Notes: generated by a model not told the origin, from the sequence alone. Shown: positions 9,002-18,991, counted from the first letter of the stretch. The stretch is 64,000 bases of DNA from Pseudomonas sp. SG20056 (GCF_031764535.1 NZ_CP134499.1:1798001-1862000), one strand, 5' to 3'. A program made the numbers and translations.

Positions 9002-9649
9002 ATGCAAGATACCCTGCGCATTACCGAGATTTTCTACTCGCTGCAGGGCGAGACGCGCACCGCCGGCTTGCCGACTGTGTTCGTTCGCCTGACCGGCTGT
9101 CCTTTGCGTTGCCAATACTGCGACACTGCCTATGCCTTCAGTGGCGGCGAGATCATGTCGCTGGACGCCATTTTCGAGCAGGTCGCCGGCTACAAGCCTC
9201 GCTATATCTGTGTGACCGGTGGTGAGCCGTTGGCCCAGCCCAATTGCATTCCTTTGCTCAAGCGCCTGTGTGATGCCGGCTATGAAGTGTCGCTGGAAAC
9301 CAGCGGCGCCTTGGATGTTTCCGCTGTCGACCCGCGGGTAAGCAAAGTCCTCGACCTGAAAACCCCAGGCTCAGCCGAAGTGGCGCGTAACCGCTATGAG
9401 AATATTGACCTGCTGACGCCGAATGATCAGGTCAAGTTCGTGATCTGCTCCCGTGAGGACTATGACTGGGCGGTGAGCAAGTTGATCCAGTACCGCCTGG
9501 ATCAGCGCGTTAGCGAAGTGCTGATGTCGCCCAGTCACCATGAGCTGGATGCACGTTCGTTGGCTGAGTGGATCATTGCCGACAACTTGCCCGTACGCCT
9601 GCAAATGCAGCTGCACAAAATTCTCTGGAATGATGAGCCAGGACATTGA
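9002..9649 (+). CDS. queE: 7-carboxy-7-deazaguanine synthase QueE
   Basis: QueE is a radical-SAM enzyme converting 6-carboxy-tetrahydropterin to 7-carboxy-7-deazaguanine in queuosine precursor synthesis. The 215-residue product shows the cluster-binding CPLRCQYC (CX3CX2C, about residues 32-39) and the downstream [10 protein letters not shown] motif. The ATG at 9002 gives the usual start [17 protein letters not shown]; an in-frame GTG at 8993 would add three residues and cannot be excluded, since neither has a strong ribosome-binding site. It is followed by queC. Confidence 0.93.
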   Translation: MQDTLRITEIFYSLQGETRTAGLPTVFVRLTGCPLRCQYCDTAYAFSGGEIMSLDAIFEQVAGYKPRYICVTGGEPLAQPNCIPLLKRLCDAGYEVSLETSGALDVSAVDPRVSKVLDLKTPGSAEVARNRYENIDLLTPNDQVKFVICSREDYDWAVSKLIQYRLDQRVSEVLMSPSHHELDARSLAEWIIADNLPVRLQMQLHKILWNDEPGH

Positions 9650-9650
9650 T

Positions 9651-10325
9651 ATGAGTGATAAGAAAGCGGTAATTCTTCTGTCTGGCGGCCTGGATTCGGC
9701 CACCGTGGTCGCTCTGGCCAAGGCCGAGGGCTACAGCTGCTACACCATGAGTTTCGATTACGGTCAGCGGCATCGCTCCGAGTTGCAGGCGGCCGAGCAG
9801 GTAGCGCGGCAATTGGGTGTGGTCGAGCACAAGGTAATTGGCCTGAACCTGAATGGTATGGGGGGCTCGGCGCTCACTGACTCCAGCATCGAGGTGCCGG
9901 AAAGCCCGACCGAGGGCATCCCGGTGACCTACGTGCCAGCGCGCAATACGGTTTTCCTGTCGCTTGCGCTGGGTTGGGCCGAGGTGTTGGGCGCTCGGGA
10001 TATTTTTATCGGTGTGAACGCGGTGGATTATTCCGGTTACCCCGATTGCCGTCCGGAGTTTGTTGAGGCTTTCGAGCGCATGGCCAATCTGGCCACCAAG
10101 GCCGGTGTAGAAGGGCAGGGCTTCCGTATTAAGGCGCCGCTGCAGGCCATGAGTAAGGCCGAGATCGTCCAGGCTGGGGTTCAACATGGCGTCGACTACG
10201 CGCTGACCGTTTCCTGTTATCAAGCTGATGATCAGGGTCGCGCCTGCGGAAAATGCGACAGCTGCCGCCTGCGTGCGGCGGGCTTTGCTACCGCTGGGTT
10301 GGTAGATCCCACTCGTTATTTCTAA
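9651..10325 (+). CDS. queC: 7-cyano-7-deazaguanine (preQ0) synthase QueC
   Basis: QueC converts 7-carboxy-7-deazaguanine to preQ0 using ATP and ammonia. The 224-residue protein has the PP-loop SGGLDSATV (about residues 10-18) and the C-terminal zinc-binding cysteines in [17 protein letters not shown]. The ATG follows the queE stop by one base, behind CCAGGAC, so the two genes form an operon for consecutive steps. Confidence 0.96.
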   Translation: MSDKKAVILLSGGLDSATVVALAKAEGYSCYTMSFDYGQRHRSELQAAEQVARQLGVVEHKVIGLNLNGMGGSALTDSSIEVPESPTEGIPVTYVPARNTVFLSLALGWAEVLGARDIFIGVNAVDYSGYPDCRPEFVEAFERMANLATKAGVEGQGFRIKAPLQAMSKAEIVQAGVQHGVDYALTVSCYQADDQGRACGKCDSCRLRAAGFATAGLVDPTRYF

Positions 10326-10342
10326 ATTTTTTTCTCGAAGTG

Positions 10343-10370
10343 TTGAATTTCTGAATTAAATCAGTATCAT
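10343..10370 (+). promoter_or_regulatory. Sigma-70 promoter of tRNA-Lys
   Basis: TTGAAT (10343-10348) and TATCAT (10365-10370) are 16 bases apart, about 13 bases before the tRNA. A GC-rich discriminator (GCGCCTCGCG) follows, as is common for stable-RNA promoters. Confidence 0.65.
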
Positions 10371-10382
10371 GCGCCTCGCGTC

Positions 10383-10458
10383 GGGTCGTTAGCTCAGTTG
10401 GTAGAGCAGTTGGCTTTTAACCAATTGGTCGTAGGTTCGAATCCCACACGACCCACCA
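10383..10458 (+). tRNA. tRNA-Lys (anticodon TTT)
   Basis: A 76-base cloverleaf: acceptor GGGTCGT/ACGACCC, D arm GCTC/GAGC, anticodon arm GTTGG-CTTTTAA-CCAAT, T arm GTAGG-TTCGAAT-CCCAC, and an encoded CCA end. The anticodon TTT reads Lys codons. A terminator follows 25 bases later. Confidence 0.97.
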
Positions 10459-10482
10459 TATTTCCTTCCTCGGAAGGTCAAG

Positions 10483-10522
10483 AAGCCTGAAAGTTCTGTT
10501 AAAGGAATTTTCGGGCTTTTTT
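10483..10522 (+). terminator. Terminator after tRNA-Lys
   Basis: AAGCCTGAAA pairs with TTTCGGGCTT (one G-U pair) around a loop of about 15 bases, followed by a T run. Confidence 0.8.
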
Positions 10523-10627
10523 GTACCTGTAACTTTTGCCGTCTTTGCGTGGGTGCAAGCTGCCTGCTCCGGCACCATCCAGGCGGGTATACTCGCTGGA
10601 CTGAAAGCATATTCAGAGCCTGATGAC

Positions 10628-11686
10628 ATGACCCAGATTTCCGAACGCCTGCTGGTACAAGCCCATCTCGATGCCAAGCAGCCCAAGCCGCTCACGCCTG
10701 AGCAAGAGGCTTTCTACCGAGCCGAGATTGCTGCCGAGCTGAAAAAGCAGAACGCCGTGCTGGTGGCGCACTATTACTGCGATCCGGTGTTGCAGGCGCT
10801 GGCCGAAGAAACTGGCGGCTGCGTTTCCGACTCGCTGGAAATGGCCCGCTTCGGCAATCAGCACCCGGCGCAGACCGTGCTGGTGGCCGGCGTTAAATTC
10901 ATGGGCGAAACGGCAAAAATCCTCAATCCGGAAAAGCGCGTATTGATGCCGACGCTTGAAGCGACCTGCTCGCTTGATCTGGGTTGTCCGGTGGAAGAGT
11001 TTTCGGCGTTCTGCGATCAGCACCCACAACGCACGGTGGTGGTGTATGCCAATACCTCGGCGGCGGTGAAGGCGCGGGCTGATTGGGTGGTGACCTCCAG
11101 TTGTGCGGTGGAGATCGTTGAGCACCTAATGGACAACGGTGAAAGCATCATCTGGGCACCGGATCAGCATCTGGGCCGTTATATTCAGAACAAGACAGGC
11201 GCCGACATGCTGCTGTGGGACGGCGCCTGCATCGTTCATGAAGAGTTCAAGGCCAAGCAGCTGGCAGATATGAAGGCGTTGTATCCGGATGCCGCCGTGC
11301 TGGTTCACCCGGAGTCACCGACGGCAGTCATCGATCTGGCTGATGCAGTAGGCTCTACCAGCCAACTGATCGCCGCGGCGCAGCGCCTGCCGAATAAGAC
11401 CTTTATCGTCGCCACCGACGCCGGCATCTTTTACAAGATGCAGCAGCTGTGTCCGGATAAGGAATTTGTCGCCGCCCCGACCGCCGGCAACGGCGCTGCT
11501 TGCCGTAGCTGCGCGCATTGCCCGTGGATGGCAATGAATACCCTGCAGCGCACTCTGGAATGCCTGCGTGAGGGCAGCAATGAGATATTTGTCGACCCGG
11601 CATTGATCCCTAAAGCGATCAAACCGCTCAAGCGTATGCTCGATTTTACTCAGGCTGCGCGGCTCAAGTTGAGCGGCAACGCTTAA
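10628..11686 (+). CDS. nadA: Quinolinate synthase NadA
   Basis: NadA condenses iminoaspartate (made by NadB) with dihydroxyacetone phosphate to quinolinate in NAD synthesis, using a 4Fe-4S cluster. The 352-residue length matches the Pseudomonas enzyme. Cluster-ligand cysteines are expected in [21 protein letters not shown] and the C-terminal [10 protein letters not shown]. The ATG at 10628 gives the family N-terminus MTQISERLL; the longer upstream reading frame overlaps the promoter area (TATACT near 10588). Its ribosome-binding site is weak. Confidence 0.96.
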   Translation: MTQISERLLVQAHLDAKQPKPLTPEQEAFYRAEIAAELKKQNAVLVAHYYCDPVLQALAEETGGCVSDSLEMARFGNQHPAQTVLVAGVKFMGETAKILNPEKRVLMPTLEATCSLDLGCPVEEFSAFCDQHPQRTVVVYANTSAAVKARADWVVTSSCAVEIVEHLMDNGESIIWAPDQHLGRYIQNKTGADMLLWDGACIVHEEFKAKQLADMKALYPDAAVLVHPESPTAVIDLADAVGSTSQLIAAAQRLPNKTFIVATDAGIFYKMQQLCPDKEFVAAPTAGNGAACRSCAHCPWMAMNTLQRTLECLREGSNEIFVDPALIPKAIKPLKRMLDFTQAARLKLSGNA

Positions 11687-11698
11687 GCGAGCTGTATA

Positions 11699-11728
11699 AA
11701 AAAGCCAGGCATTTGCCTGGCTTTTTCG
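11699..11728. terminator. Bidirectional terminator between nadA and bepA
   Basis: AAAAGCCAGGC-ATTT-GCCTGGCTTTTT is symmetric, with A and T runs on both sides, so it can stop transcription from both convergent genes. Confidence 0.88.
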
Positions 11729-11746
11729 TTTCTTGGGCGCGCAGTG

Positions 11747-13180
11747 CTAGCGAAGCATCTGCTCGATGATGCGCTGTTCTTCCATCAGCTCGCGCTGCCT
11801 GGCGTCGATGCGTGAGGCGAGTTGGAAGTTGTTGCTGGCGCGGCGCTTGGCAAAATCGAGCTGTTCCAGGGCCTGGTTGTAGTCGCCGACCAGGGCGAAG
11901 AATTCGCCACGAGCTTGATGCAGGCCGATGGTATTGCCGCTCAGGCCGCGTACTTCGGCCACCTGATACCAGACGTCTGGGTCCTTGCTGCGACTCTTCA
12001 GCATGTCGTCGAGGGCGCGCTCGGCTTCCTGAATGCGGCCCTGCTTCATCAGCAGGTCGATATGTGCCTGATTGACCGGGTAGTTGTTCGGGTAGAGGGT
12101 CAGTAGTCGGGTGGTCCGGCTTTGCGCCTCGCTCAGGCGGTTGGCGGCCATATCCAGTTCAATCTGGGCGAGGTTGTAGGACACATCGTTGGGTGAATTC
12201 GCCAGTAGCGGTTGCAGGGACTCGCGGGCCTGCTTGTGCTGGCCGCTTTTTATCTGAGCAATCGCCAGCCCGTAGCGGGCGGCTTCCAGTTGTGGGTTTT
12301 CGTCAAGCATATTGCGAAAGCGTTTGGCGGCGACGCCGGGGGTCTCTTCATAGGTCAGCTGCACGCGGGCGCGCATCAGCTGGTAACGCACGCTGTCGGT
12401 GATCCCCGCAGCTTTGTATTGCTCGGCGCGGTTGCGGGTATCGGCGATACGCGATTCCGACACGGGGTGAGTGAGGAGGAATTCCGGAGGCTTGCGGTCG
12501 TAGCGGTACTGGCGCATCAGGCGTTCGAACATGCTCGGCATGGCGCGTGGGTCGAAGCCGGCTTTTTCCAGGTTGACCAGACCAATACGGTCGGCCTCCT
12601 GCTCGTTCTGTCGAGAGAAGCGCCGTTGCTCTTGCATCGCTGCTGCCTGGGTCGACGCGATGGCTGCAATACCCAGATCGCCAGCGCCAGCCGCCGCCGC
12701 GACGATGCCTGCGAGCAGGCCGGCCATGACCGGAATCTGCATGCGCTGCTGCGCTTCTAGCCCTCGAGCGAAGTGGCGTTGTGACAAGTGCGCCAGTTCG
12801 TGAGCCATGACTGAGGCGTACTCGGCTTCGGTCTGCGCATACAGAAACAGGCCGCCGTTGACCCCGACAATCCCGCCAGGAGCGGCAAAGGCGTTGATCT
12901 GCGGGCTGTTGAGCAGAACGAACTCCAGGCGCCGATCCTGCAGCTGACTGGTTTCGCTCAGGCGGTACACGCTGGTTTCGACGAAGTCCTTGAGCTGTGG
13001 GTCGTCGAGCTGGCTGACCTGGCCGCGAACCAGGCTCAGCCAGGCGCGGCCCAGTTGGTGCTCTTGCTGTGGGGAAACGATGGCGGAACTGGCATCGCCA
13101 AGGGAGGGCAGGTCACTGGCCGTGGCGGGGGCTGCCAGCAGGCAGGCCAGCGTCAACAGGGTAGGGCGCAGAAGGCTCAT
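11747..13180 (-). CDS. bepA: Periplasmic M48 metalloprotease with TPR repeats (BepA-like)
   Basis: BepA assists assembly, or degradation when misfolded, of outer-membrane beta-barrel proteins such as LptD. The 477-residue product has a signal peptide (about 1-22, ending TAS-DL), an M48 peptidase domain with zinc motif HELAHLSQRH (about 128-137) and a downstream Glu in NEQEADRIG, then TPR-like repeats (about 270-470). The ATG at 13180 is chosen over a TTG two codons earlier. The Pseudomonas orthologue occupies the same place next to nadA. Confidence 0.9.
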   Translation of the reverse strand: MSLLRPTLLTLACLLAAPATASDLPSLGDASSAIVSPQQEHQLGRAWLSLVRGQVSQLDDPQLKDFVETSVYRLSETSQLQDRRLEFVLLNSPQINAFAAPGGIVGVNGGLFLYAQTEAEYASVMAHELAHLSQRHFARGLEAQQRMQIPVMAGLLAGIVAAAAGAGDLGIAAIASTQAAAMQEQRRFSRQNEQEADRIGLVNLEKAGFDPRAMPSMFERLMRQYRYDRKPPEFLLTHPVSESRIADTRNRAEQYKAAGITDSVRYQLMRARVQLTYEETPGVAAKRFRNMLDENPQLEAARYGLAIAQIKSGQHKQARESLQPLLANSPNDVSYNLAQIELDMAANRLSEAQSRTTRLLTLYPNNYPVNQAHIDLLMKQGRIQEAERALDDMLKSRSKDPDVWYQVAEVRGLSGNTIGLHQARGEFFALVGDYNQALEQLDFAKRRASNNFQLASRIDARQRELMEEQRIIEQMLR

Positions 13181-13286
13181 GCACAAAGCTCGTGTCGAAC
13201 AAAGGCGCTACTGTAGCTGGCTGGCGGCTGTGCTGGCCAGGGTTGTGCGGCCTTGGGTATCCTTGCGGCCTTCCTGGAGTAGCTTA

Positions 13287-13538
13287 ATGACTGATATGCA
13301 ATGGCGCGCTGAAGACTTCGACGCGCAACTGGACGCTTGCGGGCTGAACTGCCCGCTACCTTTACTTAAAGCCAAGTTGGAGCTCAATCGCCTGGCCAGT
13401 GGCGCGGTGCTCAAGGTTGAGGCCACGGACGCAGGCTCACAGCGGGATTTTCGTGCCTTCGCCAGCCTGGCCGGGCATAGTCTGCTGCGTGAAGAGGTCG
13501 ACAATGGCGTTTACCGCTATTGGCTGCGCAAGGCATAA
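13287..13538 (+). CDS. TusA-like sulfur-carrier protein (PA1006 type)
   Basis: An 83-residue SirA/TusA-fold protein with the CPxP motif (CGLNCPLP, Cys18 and Cys22; Cys22 is the expected persulfide carrier). In P. aeruginosa the orthologue next to nadA/bepA, PA1006, has been linked to molybdenum homeostasis, nitrate respiration and biofilm formation. Start ATG behind TGGAG. It is divergent from bepA and upstream of the perM-like gene. TusA itself is usually a separate paralogue, so tRNA thiolation is not assumed. Confidence 0.85.
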   Translation: MTDMQWRAEDFDAQLDACGLNCPLPLLKAKLELNRLASGAVLKVEATDAGSQRDFRAFASLAGHSLLREEVDNGVYRYWLRKA

Positions 13539-13604
13539 GGCCTGAGGCGGAAACGCTGCTTGTAAGGCGGCATAAACACGGTGTTTTCCGGGTGAGGAGT
13601 GACG

Positions 13605-14669
13605 ATGTTCAAGGTGTTTCAGGATTGGCTGCATCGCTATTTTTCCGATGAGCAAGCGGTGGTGCTTGCGGTATTGCTGGTGCTTGGCTTTGCCGCGATC
13701 CTGAATCTGGGCGGCATGCTGGCTCCGGTGCTGACGGGCCTGGTGCTGGCGTTTCTGATGCAGGGGCTGGTGAATGCCTTTGAGCGTCTGCGTTTGCCGC
13801 AGGTGGTGGCGGTGTGGCTGGTGTTTACCCTGTTTCTAAGCATGCTGGGCCTGTTTCTGCTGGTCTTGATGCCACTGCTCTGGCAGCAGCTGAGCACCTT
13901 GTTCAATGAGCTGCCGCGGATGGCTACGGAGTGGCAGTCGGTGTTTATGCTGCTGCCCGAGCGTTATCCAAACTTGATTACTGACGCGCAGATCGTGCAG
14001 CTGATTGACAGTATGCGCGGCGAGGCCGGCAAGTTCGGTCAGTGGGCGCTGTCGTTCTCTCTGTCCAGTCTGCCGATGCTGCTCACCATCATGATCTATC
14101 TGGTGCTGGTGCCGATTCTGGTGTTCTTCTTCCTCAAGGATCGCGAGCTGATCAGTGCATGGTTTCGCGGTTATCTGCCGCGTGAGCGTGCGTTGATCAC
14201 TCAGGTGGCGGAGGAAATGAACAAGCAGATCGCCAACTACATCCGCGGCAAGGTGATCGAAATCATCATCTGTGGCGTAGTCACCTATATCGCGTTTGCC
14301 TACCTGGGCCTCAACTATGCGGCGTTGCTGGCATTGTTGGTGGGCTTGTCGGTGGTGGTGCCGTATATCGGTGCGGTGGTGGTGACAGTGCCGGTGGCGC
14401 TGATCGGGTTGTTCCAGTGGGGCTTTGGTGACCAGTTCATCTACTTGATAGTGGTCTACGGGATTATTCAGGCGCTGGATGGCAACGTTCTGGTACCGCT
14501 GCTGTTTTCCGAAGCGGTCAACCTGCACCCGGTGGCGATTATCTGCGCGGTGCTGTTGTTTGGCGGCATGTGGGGGTTCTGGGGCGTGTTCTTCGCCATC
14601 CCGCTGGCCACGTTGTTCAAGGCCGTGATCGATGCTTGGCCGCGCAGTGAGCAGGTGGCGGCGAAATAG
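13605..14669 (+). CDS. perM: AI-2E family (PerM-like) membrane transporter
   Basis: A 354-residue AI-2E/PerM family membrane protein with about eight hydrophobic segments, two close to the N-terminus (about 17-70), a central soluble region (about 100-140) and a hydrophobic C-terminal half. Family members export varied small molecules or act in sodium transport; the substrate here is unknown. ATG at 13605 is preferred over GTG at 13599 because GAGGAG lies five bases upstream of the ATG. Confidence 0.85.
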   Translation: MFKVFQDWLHRYFSDEQAVVLAVLLVLGFAAILNLGGMLAPVLTGLVLAFLMQGLVNAFERLRLPQVVAVWLVFTLFLSMLGLFLLVLMPLLWQQLSTLFNELPRMATEWQSVFMLLPERYPNLITDAQIVQLIDSMRGEAGKFGQWALSFSLSSLPMLLTIMIYLVLVPILVFFFLKDRELISAWFRGYLPRERALITQVAEEMNKQIANYIRGKVIEIIICGVVTYIAFAYLGLNYAALLALLVGLSVVVPYIGAVVVTVPVALIGLFQWGFGDQFIYLIVVYGIIQALDGNVLVPLLFSEAVNLHPVAIICAVLLFGGMWGFWGVFFAIPLATLFKAVIDAWPRSEQVAAK

Positions 14670-14680
14670 CTGCTGGCAAT

Positions 14681-14709
14681 AAAAAGCCGGTCAATTGACC
14701 GGCTTTTTC
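14681..14709. terminator. Bidirectional terminator between perM and bcp
   Basis: AAAAAGCCGGTCAATTGACCGGCTTTTT is a perfect palindrome serving both convergent genes. Confidence 0.9.
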
Positions 14710-14720
14710 ACGCGTGCGAT

Positions 14721-15194
14721 TCAGGCTTTATTCAGCGCCTGGGCTGCGGCCAATACCGCATCGACATGCCCGGGTACTTTCACGCCACGCCATTCCTGGC
14801 GCAGTACGCCGTCTTTATCGATCAGGAAGGTGCTGCGGTCGACGCCCAGGTATTCCTTGCCGTAGAGCTTCTTCAATTTGATCACGTCGAACAGCTGGCA
14901 GACGGTTTCATCTTTGTCGGAGATTAGCTCGAAGGGGAACTCCTGCTTGCACTTGAAGTTCTCGTGGGATTTCAGGCTGTCACGCGATACACCGAAGATC
15001 AGCGTGTTGGCCGCCTGAAACGCCGGGAATTGATCACGAAAACCCTGGCCCTCGGTGGTGCAGCCGGGGGTGCTGTCCTTCGGGTAGAAGTAGATCACCA
15101 CTTGCTGGCCTTTGAGTGCGGACAGTTTGACGGTCTGGCCGCTGGTGGCCTCTGCCTGAAAATCTGCAACCGGGGTGTCGAGTGCTACGGCCAT
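14721..15194 (-). CDS. bcp: Thiol peroxidase Bcp (PrxQ-type peroxiredoxin)
   Basis: Bcp reduces peroxides using thioredoxin. The 157-residue product has the peroxidatic Cys45 in the signature STPGCTTEG. The resolving Cys found five residues later in E. coli Bcp is absent (Gln50); Cys82 (FKCKQEF) or Cys99 may take that role, as in other PrxQ subtypes. It lies nine bases after gcvR on the same strand, as in other Pseudomonas. Confidence 0.93.
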   Translation of the reverse strand: MAVALDTPVADFQAEATSGQTVKLSALKGQQVVIYFYPKDSTPGCTTEGQGFRDQFPAFQAANTLIFGVSRDSLKSHENFKCKQEFPFELISDKDETVCQLFDVIKLKKLYGKEYLGVDRSTFLIDKDGVLRQEWRGVKVPGHVDAVLAAAQALNKA

Positions 15195-15203
15195 AAAATG
15201 CTC

Positions 15204-15761
15204 CTATGGGTTCTGTGGACGCCAAGGCTCAATGAGTGCATCTAGGTTCAACGCATCGGCAAAGTCGAGGAACTGATCACGCAACCAGCTGATCTGCGTA
15301 CCGGCTGGCAGGGTCACGGTCAGGGTGGCGTTGAGCATGGTACCGCCGGTCTGCGGGGCCTGGTAGGTGTCGCAGGTGAGGTTTTCCAGCTCGACGTGAT
15401 GGTCGAGAAAGAACTGGCACAGCTCATTAAGGATGTCCGGGCGGTAGGCCGAGCTGACATACGCCACATAAGGCAGCGCCTGTGGGCGGCTTTCCGAGGC
15501 TGCGCTGCGAATGACATTGACCGAGAAGCTGTGTTTCTTCGCCAGCGCCGGCAGGTTCGACTCCAAGCGCGCCAGGGCATCCCAGCTACCGGACACCTGT
15601 AGCACCAGTGCGCTGTATTCGCCATGCCGGCTGAGGCGGGTGCTGACCACGGCGCAACGGTTCTCATGGCTGGTGCGGCAGAGCACATTGGTCAGCTCCA
15701 TGGCATTGGGGCCAAGAGCGCTGATAAGCAGGAATTGTTCGCGAACTGGGGGGGTGGACAT
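15204..15761 (-). CDS. gcvR: Glycine cleavage system regulatory protein GcvR
   Basis: A 185-residue protein of two ACT-like domains (about 8-85 and 95-180). In E. coli, GcvR binds glycine and the activator GcvA to repress the glycine cleavage genes. It begins MSTPPVREQFLLISALGPN behind GAAGG. It is co-directional with bcp and divergent from dapA. The control role is by family, since no target genes are in the window. Confidence 0.88.
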   Translation of the reverse strand: MSTPPVREQFLLISALGPNAMELTNVLCRTSHENRCAVVSTRLSRHGEYSALVLQVSGSWDALARLESNLPALAKKHSFSVNVIRSAASESRPQALPYVAYVSSAYRPDILNELCQFFLDHHVELENLTCDTYQAPQTGGTMLNATLTVTLPAGTQISWLRDQFLDFADALNLDALIEPWRPQNP

Positions 15762-15987
15762 GCAGCCTTCCTAAACGATAAGCGGTCGAGCTGCTGGCGC
15801 AGCGCCGATCAAAGCCGGAAGGGTAGCGAAAAGCACCGCTCAGGGGAATGCCGACAGGGCTTGCCGATGAGTAATGTGCCGCGTTTGCCTGATAAAGATT
15901 GTATACGCGTTGCCGAGGTACTTCGCTTGTGCAAGGCAGGTGGCCCCAGTACCATTACGGCTCTCTTTTTCCGGCAGGAGCGGTTGC

Positions 15988-16866
15988 ATGATTGCGGGCA
16001 GTATGGTGGCACTGGTTACGCCCATGGATGCACAAGGTGGTCTTGATTGGGACGGCCTGAGCAAACTGGTGGATTTCCACCTGCAAGAGGGCACCAACGC
16101 CATCGTCGCGGTCGGCACCACAGGTGAGTCCGCCACGCTTGACGTGGGTGAGCACGTAGAAGTGATCCGTCGTGTGGTCGATCAGGTAGCCGGACGTATT
16201 CCCGTCATTGCCGGTACCGGTGGCAACTCCACCCGAGAGTCAGTCGAACTGACCCGCGCTGCTAAAGACGTCGGCGCCGACGCCTGCCTACTGGTAACTC
16301 CGTATTACAACAAGCCGACTCAGGAAGGCCTGTACCTGCACTTCCGCCACATTGCCGAATCGGTTGCCATCCCGCAGATTCTCTACAACGTGCCGGGCCG
16401 TACGGTTTGCGACATGCTGCCGGAAACCGTTGAGCGTCTGGCCAAGATCGACAACATCATCGGTATCAAGGAAGCCACCGGCGACCTTCAGCGCGGCCAG
16501 GAAGTGCTGGATCGCGTGAGCAAGGACTTCCTCGTCTATTCCGGCGATGACGCCACCGCCGTCGAGCTGATGCTGATGGGCGGCAAGGGCAATATCTCGG
16601 TAACCGCCAACGTCGCCCCGCGCGCGATGAGCGATCTGTGCGCAGCAGCCATGCGCGGTGAAGCCGCCATTGCCCGCGCTATCAACGATCGCTTGATGCC
16701 GCTGCACAAGGCGCTGTTTATCGAATCCAACCCGATTCCGGTGAAATGGGCTCTGCATGAAATGGGTTTGATGCCAGACGGTATCCGTCTGCCACTGACC
16801 TGGCTCAGTCCACGTTGTCATGAACCGCTGCGTCAGGCCCTGCGCCAGTCCGGCGTATTGGTTTAA
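15988..16866 (+). CDS. dapA: 4-hydroxy-tetrahydrodipicolinate synthase DapA
   Basis: DapA condenses pyruvate with aspartate semialdehyde at the start of the lysine/diaminopimelate branch. The 292-residue TIM-barrel protein shows GTTGESATL (substrate loop), YYNKPTQEG, the Tyr in YNVPGRT, and the Schiff-base Lys in GIKEATGD (about residue 161). The ATG at 15988 is behind GCAGGAG; the longer open frame upstream covers the divergent promoter region. It lies 17 bases before bamC, probably co-transcribed as in Pseudomonas. Confidence 0.97.
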   Translation: MIAGSMVALVTPMDAQGGLDWDGLSKLVDFHLQEGTNAIVAVGTTGESATLDVGEHVEVIRRVVDQVAGRIPVIAGTGGNSTRESVELTRAAKDVGADACLLVTPYYNKPTQEGLYLHFRHIAESVAIPQILYNVPGRTVCDMLPETVERLAKIDNIIGIKEATGDLQRGQEVLDRVSKDFLVYSGDDATAVELMLMGGKGNISVTANVAPRAMSDLCAAAMRGEAAIARAINDRLMPLHKALFIESNPIPVKWALHEMGLMPDGIRLPLTWLSPRCHEPLRQALRQSGVLV

Positions 16867-16883
16867 TTGAGGAATTACTACGC

Positions 16884-18002
16884 ATGAAGCGACTCACCGG
16901 ACTCTCCGCCCTGGCCCTGATCATCGCTGGCACCAGCGGTTGCGGCTGGATCTATGGCGAAAACGGCTATTTCCGTGACCGTGGCAGCGATTACCTCGAA
17001 GCCCGTCAGACGGCCACGATGCAAATGCCGCCAAACGTCGACGCCAAGCGTATCGACCCACTGTTGCCCGTGCCGCAGCAGGTAGCCACCACCACCGATA
17101 CCGGCGAATTTATCGTACCGCGCCCGCAGGCTCTGGCTGTGGCAGGTGATGCCAGCGAGTTCAGCCTGCAGAAGAGCGGCGAGTCGCGCTGGGTTGTGGC
17201 GCAGCGTGTACCGGCTGAAGTTTGGCCAGTGGCACGTCAGTTCTTCGCTGACAACGGTTTTCAGATTGCTGAAGAGCGTCCGCAAACGGGCGAATTCAGC
17301 ACCTCCTGGCAGCGTTTTGATGCCCTGTCTGAATCCATGGCCCGTCGTCTGAGCAGCCGCGTCTCTGGGGTGAATCCCGAGGCCGAAACCCGCGTGCGGG
17401 TGCGTATCGAGCCAGGTGTGCAGCGTAATACCAGTGAAATCTTCGTGGTCAGCGCCGAGCGTCCAGCCGGTAGCACGGCCGATGTCGCCTTCACCAACCG
17501 CAGCAGCAACCCCAGCCTGGATGCTGCGCTGCTCGATGAAATGCTTGTGACCCTGGCGCGCAGCGCCGAGCAGGGCGGTTCGGTCTCCCTGCTGGCTGCT
17601 CGTGATTACGACGCCCCGAATCGCGTAAGCCTGTCCGAAGACGGCAACGGCAACCCAGTGCTGAGCCTGGGTGCTGATTTCGACCGCGCCTGGTCCGGTG
17701 TCGGTCGCTCCCTGGAAATGGCTGATGTGCGCATCGACGACATCAATCGCAGCCTGGGCGTGTACTACATCAATCTCGCCGAGCGTGCGCAGAAGCCGGA
17801 CGACAAGCCTGGCTTCTTCGGAAGCGTATTTGGCAGCGCGCCGAGCAAGGAAGAGATCGATGCCCGCGCCGAGCGCTATCAGGTACGCCTGACCGCCGTT
17901 GGCGACAGCGTGCAGGTCACCGTGGAAAAAGACCTCAACACCATTGCCCCCGCCGACGTAGCGCGCAAGGTGCTGGACCTGATCCAGGAAAACCTTGGCT
18001 GA
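16884..18002 (+). CDS. bamC: Outer membrane assembly lipoprotein BamC (NlpB)
   Basis: BamC is an accessory lipoprotein of the BAM complex that inserts beta-barrel proteins. The 372-residue product has a lipoprotein signal with cleavage before Cys20 (IAGTSGCG), an extended N-terminal segment that in the family contacts BamD, and two helix-grip domains (about 90-210 and 225-372). It follows dapA by 17 bases and ends at a terminator. Confidence 0.92.
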   Translation: MKRLTGLSALALIIAGTSGCGWIYGENGYFRDRGSDYLEARQTATMQMPPNVDAKRIDPLLPVPQQVATTTDTGEFIVPRPQALAVAGDASEFSLQKSGESRWVVAQRVPAEVWPVARQFFADNGFQIAEERPQTGEFSTSWQRFDALSESMARRLSSRVSGVNPEAETRVRVRIEPGVQRNTSEIFVVSAERPAGSTADVAFTNRSSNPSLDAALLDEMLVTLARSAEQGGSVSLLAARDYDAPNRVSLSEDGNGNPVLSLGADFDRAWSGVGRSLEMADVRIDDINRSLGVYYINLAERAQKPDDKPGFFGSVFGSAPSKEEIDARAERYQVRLTAVGDSVQVTVEKDLNTIAPADVARKVLDLIQENLG

Positions 18003-18033
18003 CAGCAGGCAACTGCTACACCGGCACTACCAA

Positions 18034-18064
18034 TAGGCGAAACCCGGCGGGTTTCGCCTGTTTT
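18034..18064 (+). terminator. Terminator after bamC
   Basis: AGGCGAAACCC-GGC-GGGTTTCGCCT followed by GTTTTG. It lies 32 bases after bamC and just before purC. Confidence 0.85.
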
Positions 18065-18089
18065 GTTTACCAAAGGCGGAAATTCCGAC

Positions 18090-18959
18090 ATGAGCACAGC
18101 CACCACCCTGAGCCTGAAGAAAATCTATTCGGGCAAAGTCCGTGATCTATACGAGATCGACGACAAACGCATGCTGATGGTCGCCACCGACCGCCTTTCG
18201 GCATTCGACGTGATCCTCAGCGAGCCGATCCCGGAAAAGGGCAAGATTCTCACCGCCATCTCCAACTTCTGGTTCGACAAGCTCAAGGATCTGGTACCCA
18301 ACCACTTCACCGGCGACAAGGTCGAAGACATCGTACCAGCGGCAGAATTACACCTTGTGGAAGGCCGCGCAGTGGTCGCAAAGCGCCTCAAGCCAGTCGC
18401 GGTGGAAGCCATCGTGCGCGGCTATATCGTTGGCTCCGGTTGGAAGGAATACCAGAAGAGCGGCACCGTCTGCGGTATTCAACTACCAGCAGGCCTCAAA
18501 GAAGCGGCCAAACTGCCTCAACCGATCTTCACCCCCTCGACCAAGGCCGCCGTAGGTGACCACGACGAGAACATCAGTTTCGAACAGTGCGAAGCGATCA
18601 TCGGCGCCGAGCTGGCCGCCAAAGTGCGCGATACCTCGATTGCCCTGTACAGCGCAGCGGTTGAATATGCCGCCACGCGCGGCATCATCATCGCCGACAC
18701 CAAGTTCGAATTCGGCCTGGACGAAGACGGCACCCTGACCCTGATGGACGAAGCTCTGACCCCGGACTCCAGCCGCTTCTGGCCAGCAGACAGCTATGCA
18801 GAAGGCACAAGCCCGCCAAGCTTCGACAAACAGTTTGTGCGTGACTGGTTGGAATCCACCGGCTGGAATAAAGAGCCGCCAGCCCCAGCAGTACCCGCCG
18901 ACGTCGCGCAGAAAACCGCCGACAAATACCGCGAAGCCCTGACGCGCCTCACCGTATAA
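18090..18959 (+). CDS. purC: SAICAR synthase PurC, long ADE1-like type
   Basis: PurC joins aspartate to CAIR in purine synthesis. The 289-residue protein has the ATP/CAIR-binding motifs [42 protein letters not shown] and [11 protein letters not shown]. This is the longer form known from betaproteobacteria and yeast ADE1. The P. aeruginosa enzyme is about 236 residues with a different start (MEKREELYRGKAKS, recalled). The metallo-hydrolase gene that I recall between bamC and purC in P. aeruginosa is also absent. ATG at 18090 is chosen because it gives the compact N-terminus [11 protein letters not shown]. Confidence 0.93.
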   Translation: MSTATTLSLKKIYSGKVRDLYEIDDKRMLMVATDRLSAFDVILSEPIPEKGKILTAISNFWFDKLKDLVPNHFTGDKVEDIVPAAELHLVEGRAVVAKRLKPVAVEAIVRGYIVGSGWKEYQKSGTVCGIQLPAGLKEAAKLPQPIFTPSTKAAVGDHDENISFEQCEAIIGAELAAKVRDTSIALYSAAVEYAATRGIIIADTKFEFGLDEDGTLTLMDEALTPDSSRFWPADSYAEGTSPPSFDKQFVRDWLESTGWNKEPPAPAVPADVAQKTADKYREALTRLTV

Positions 18960-18991
18960 ACCGCAGCACTACGCGCGCAAGCGCGACAGAG

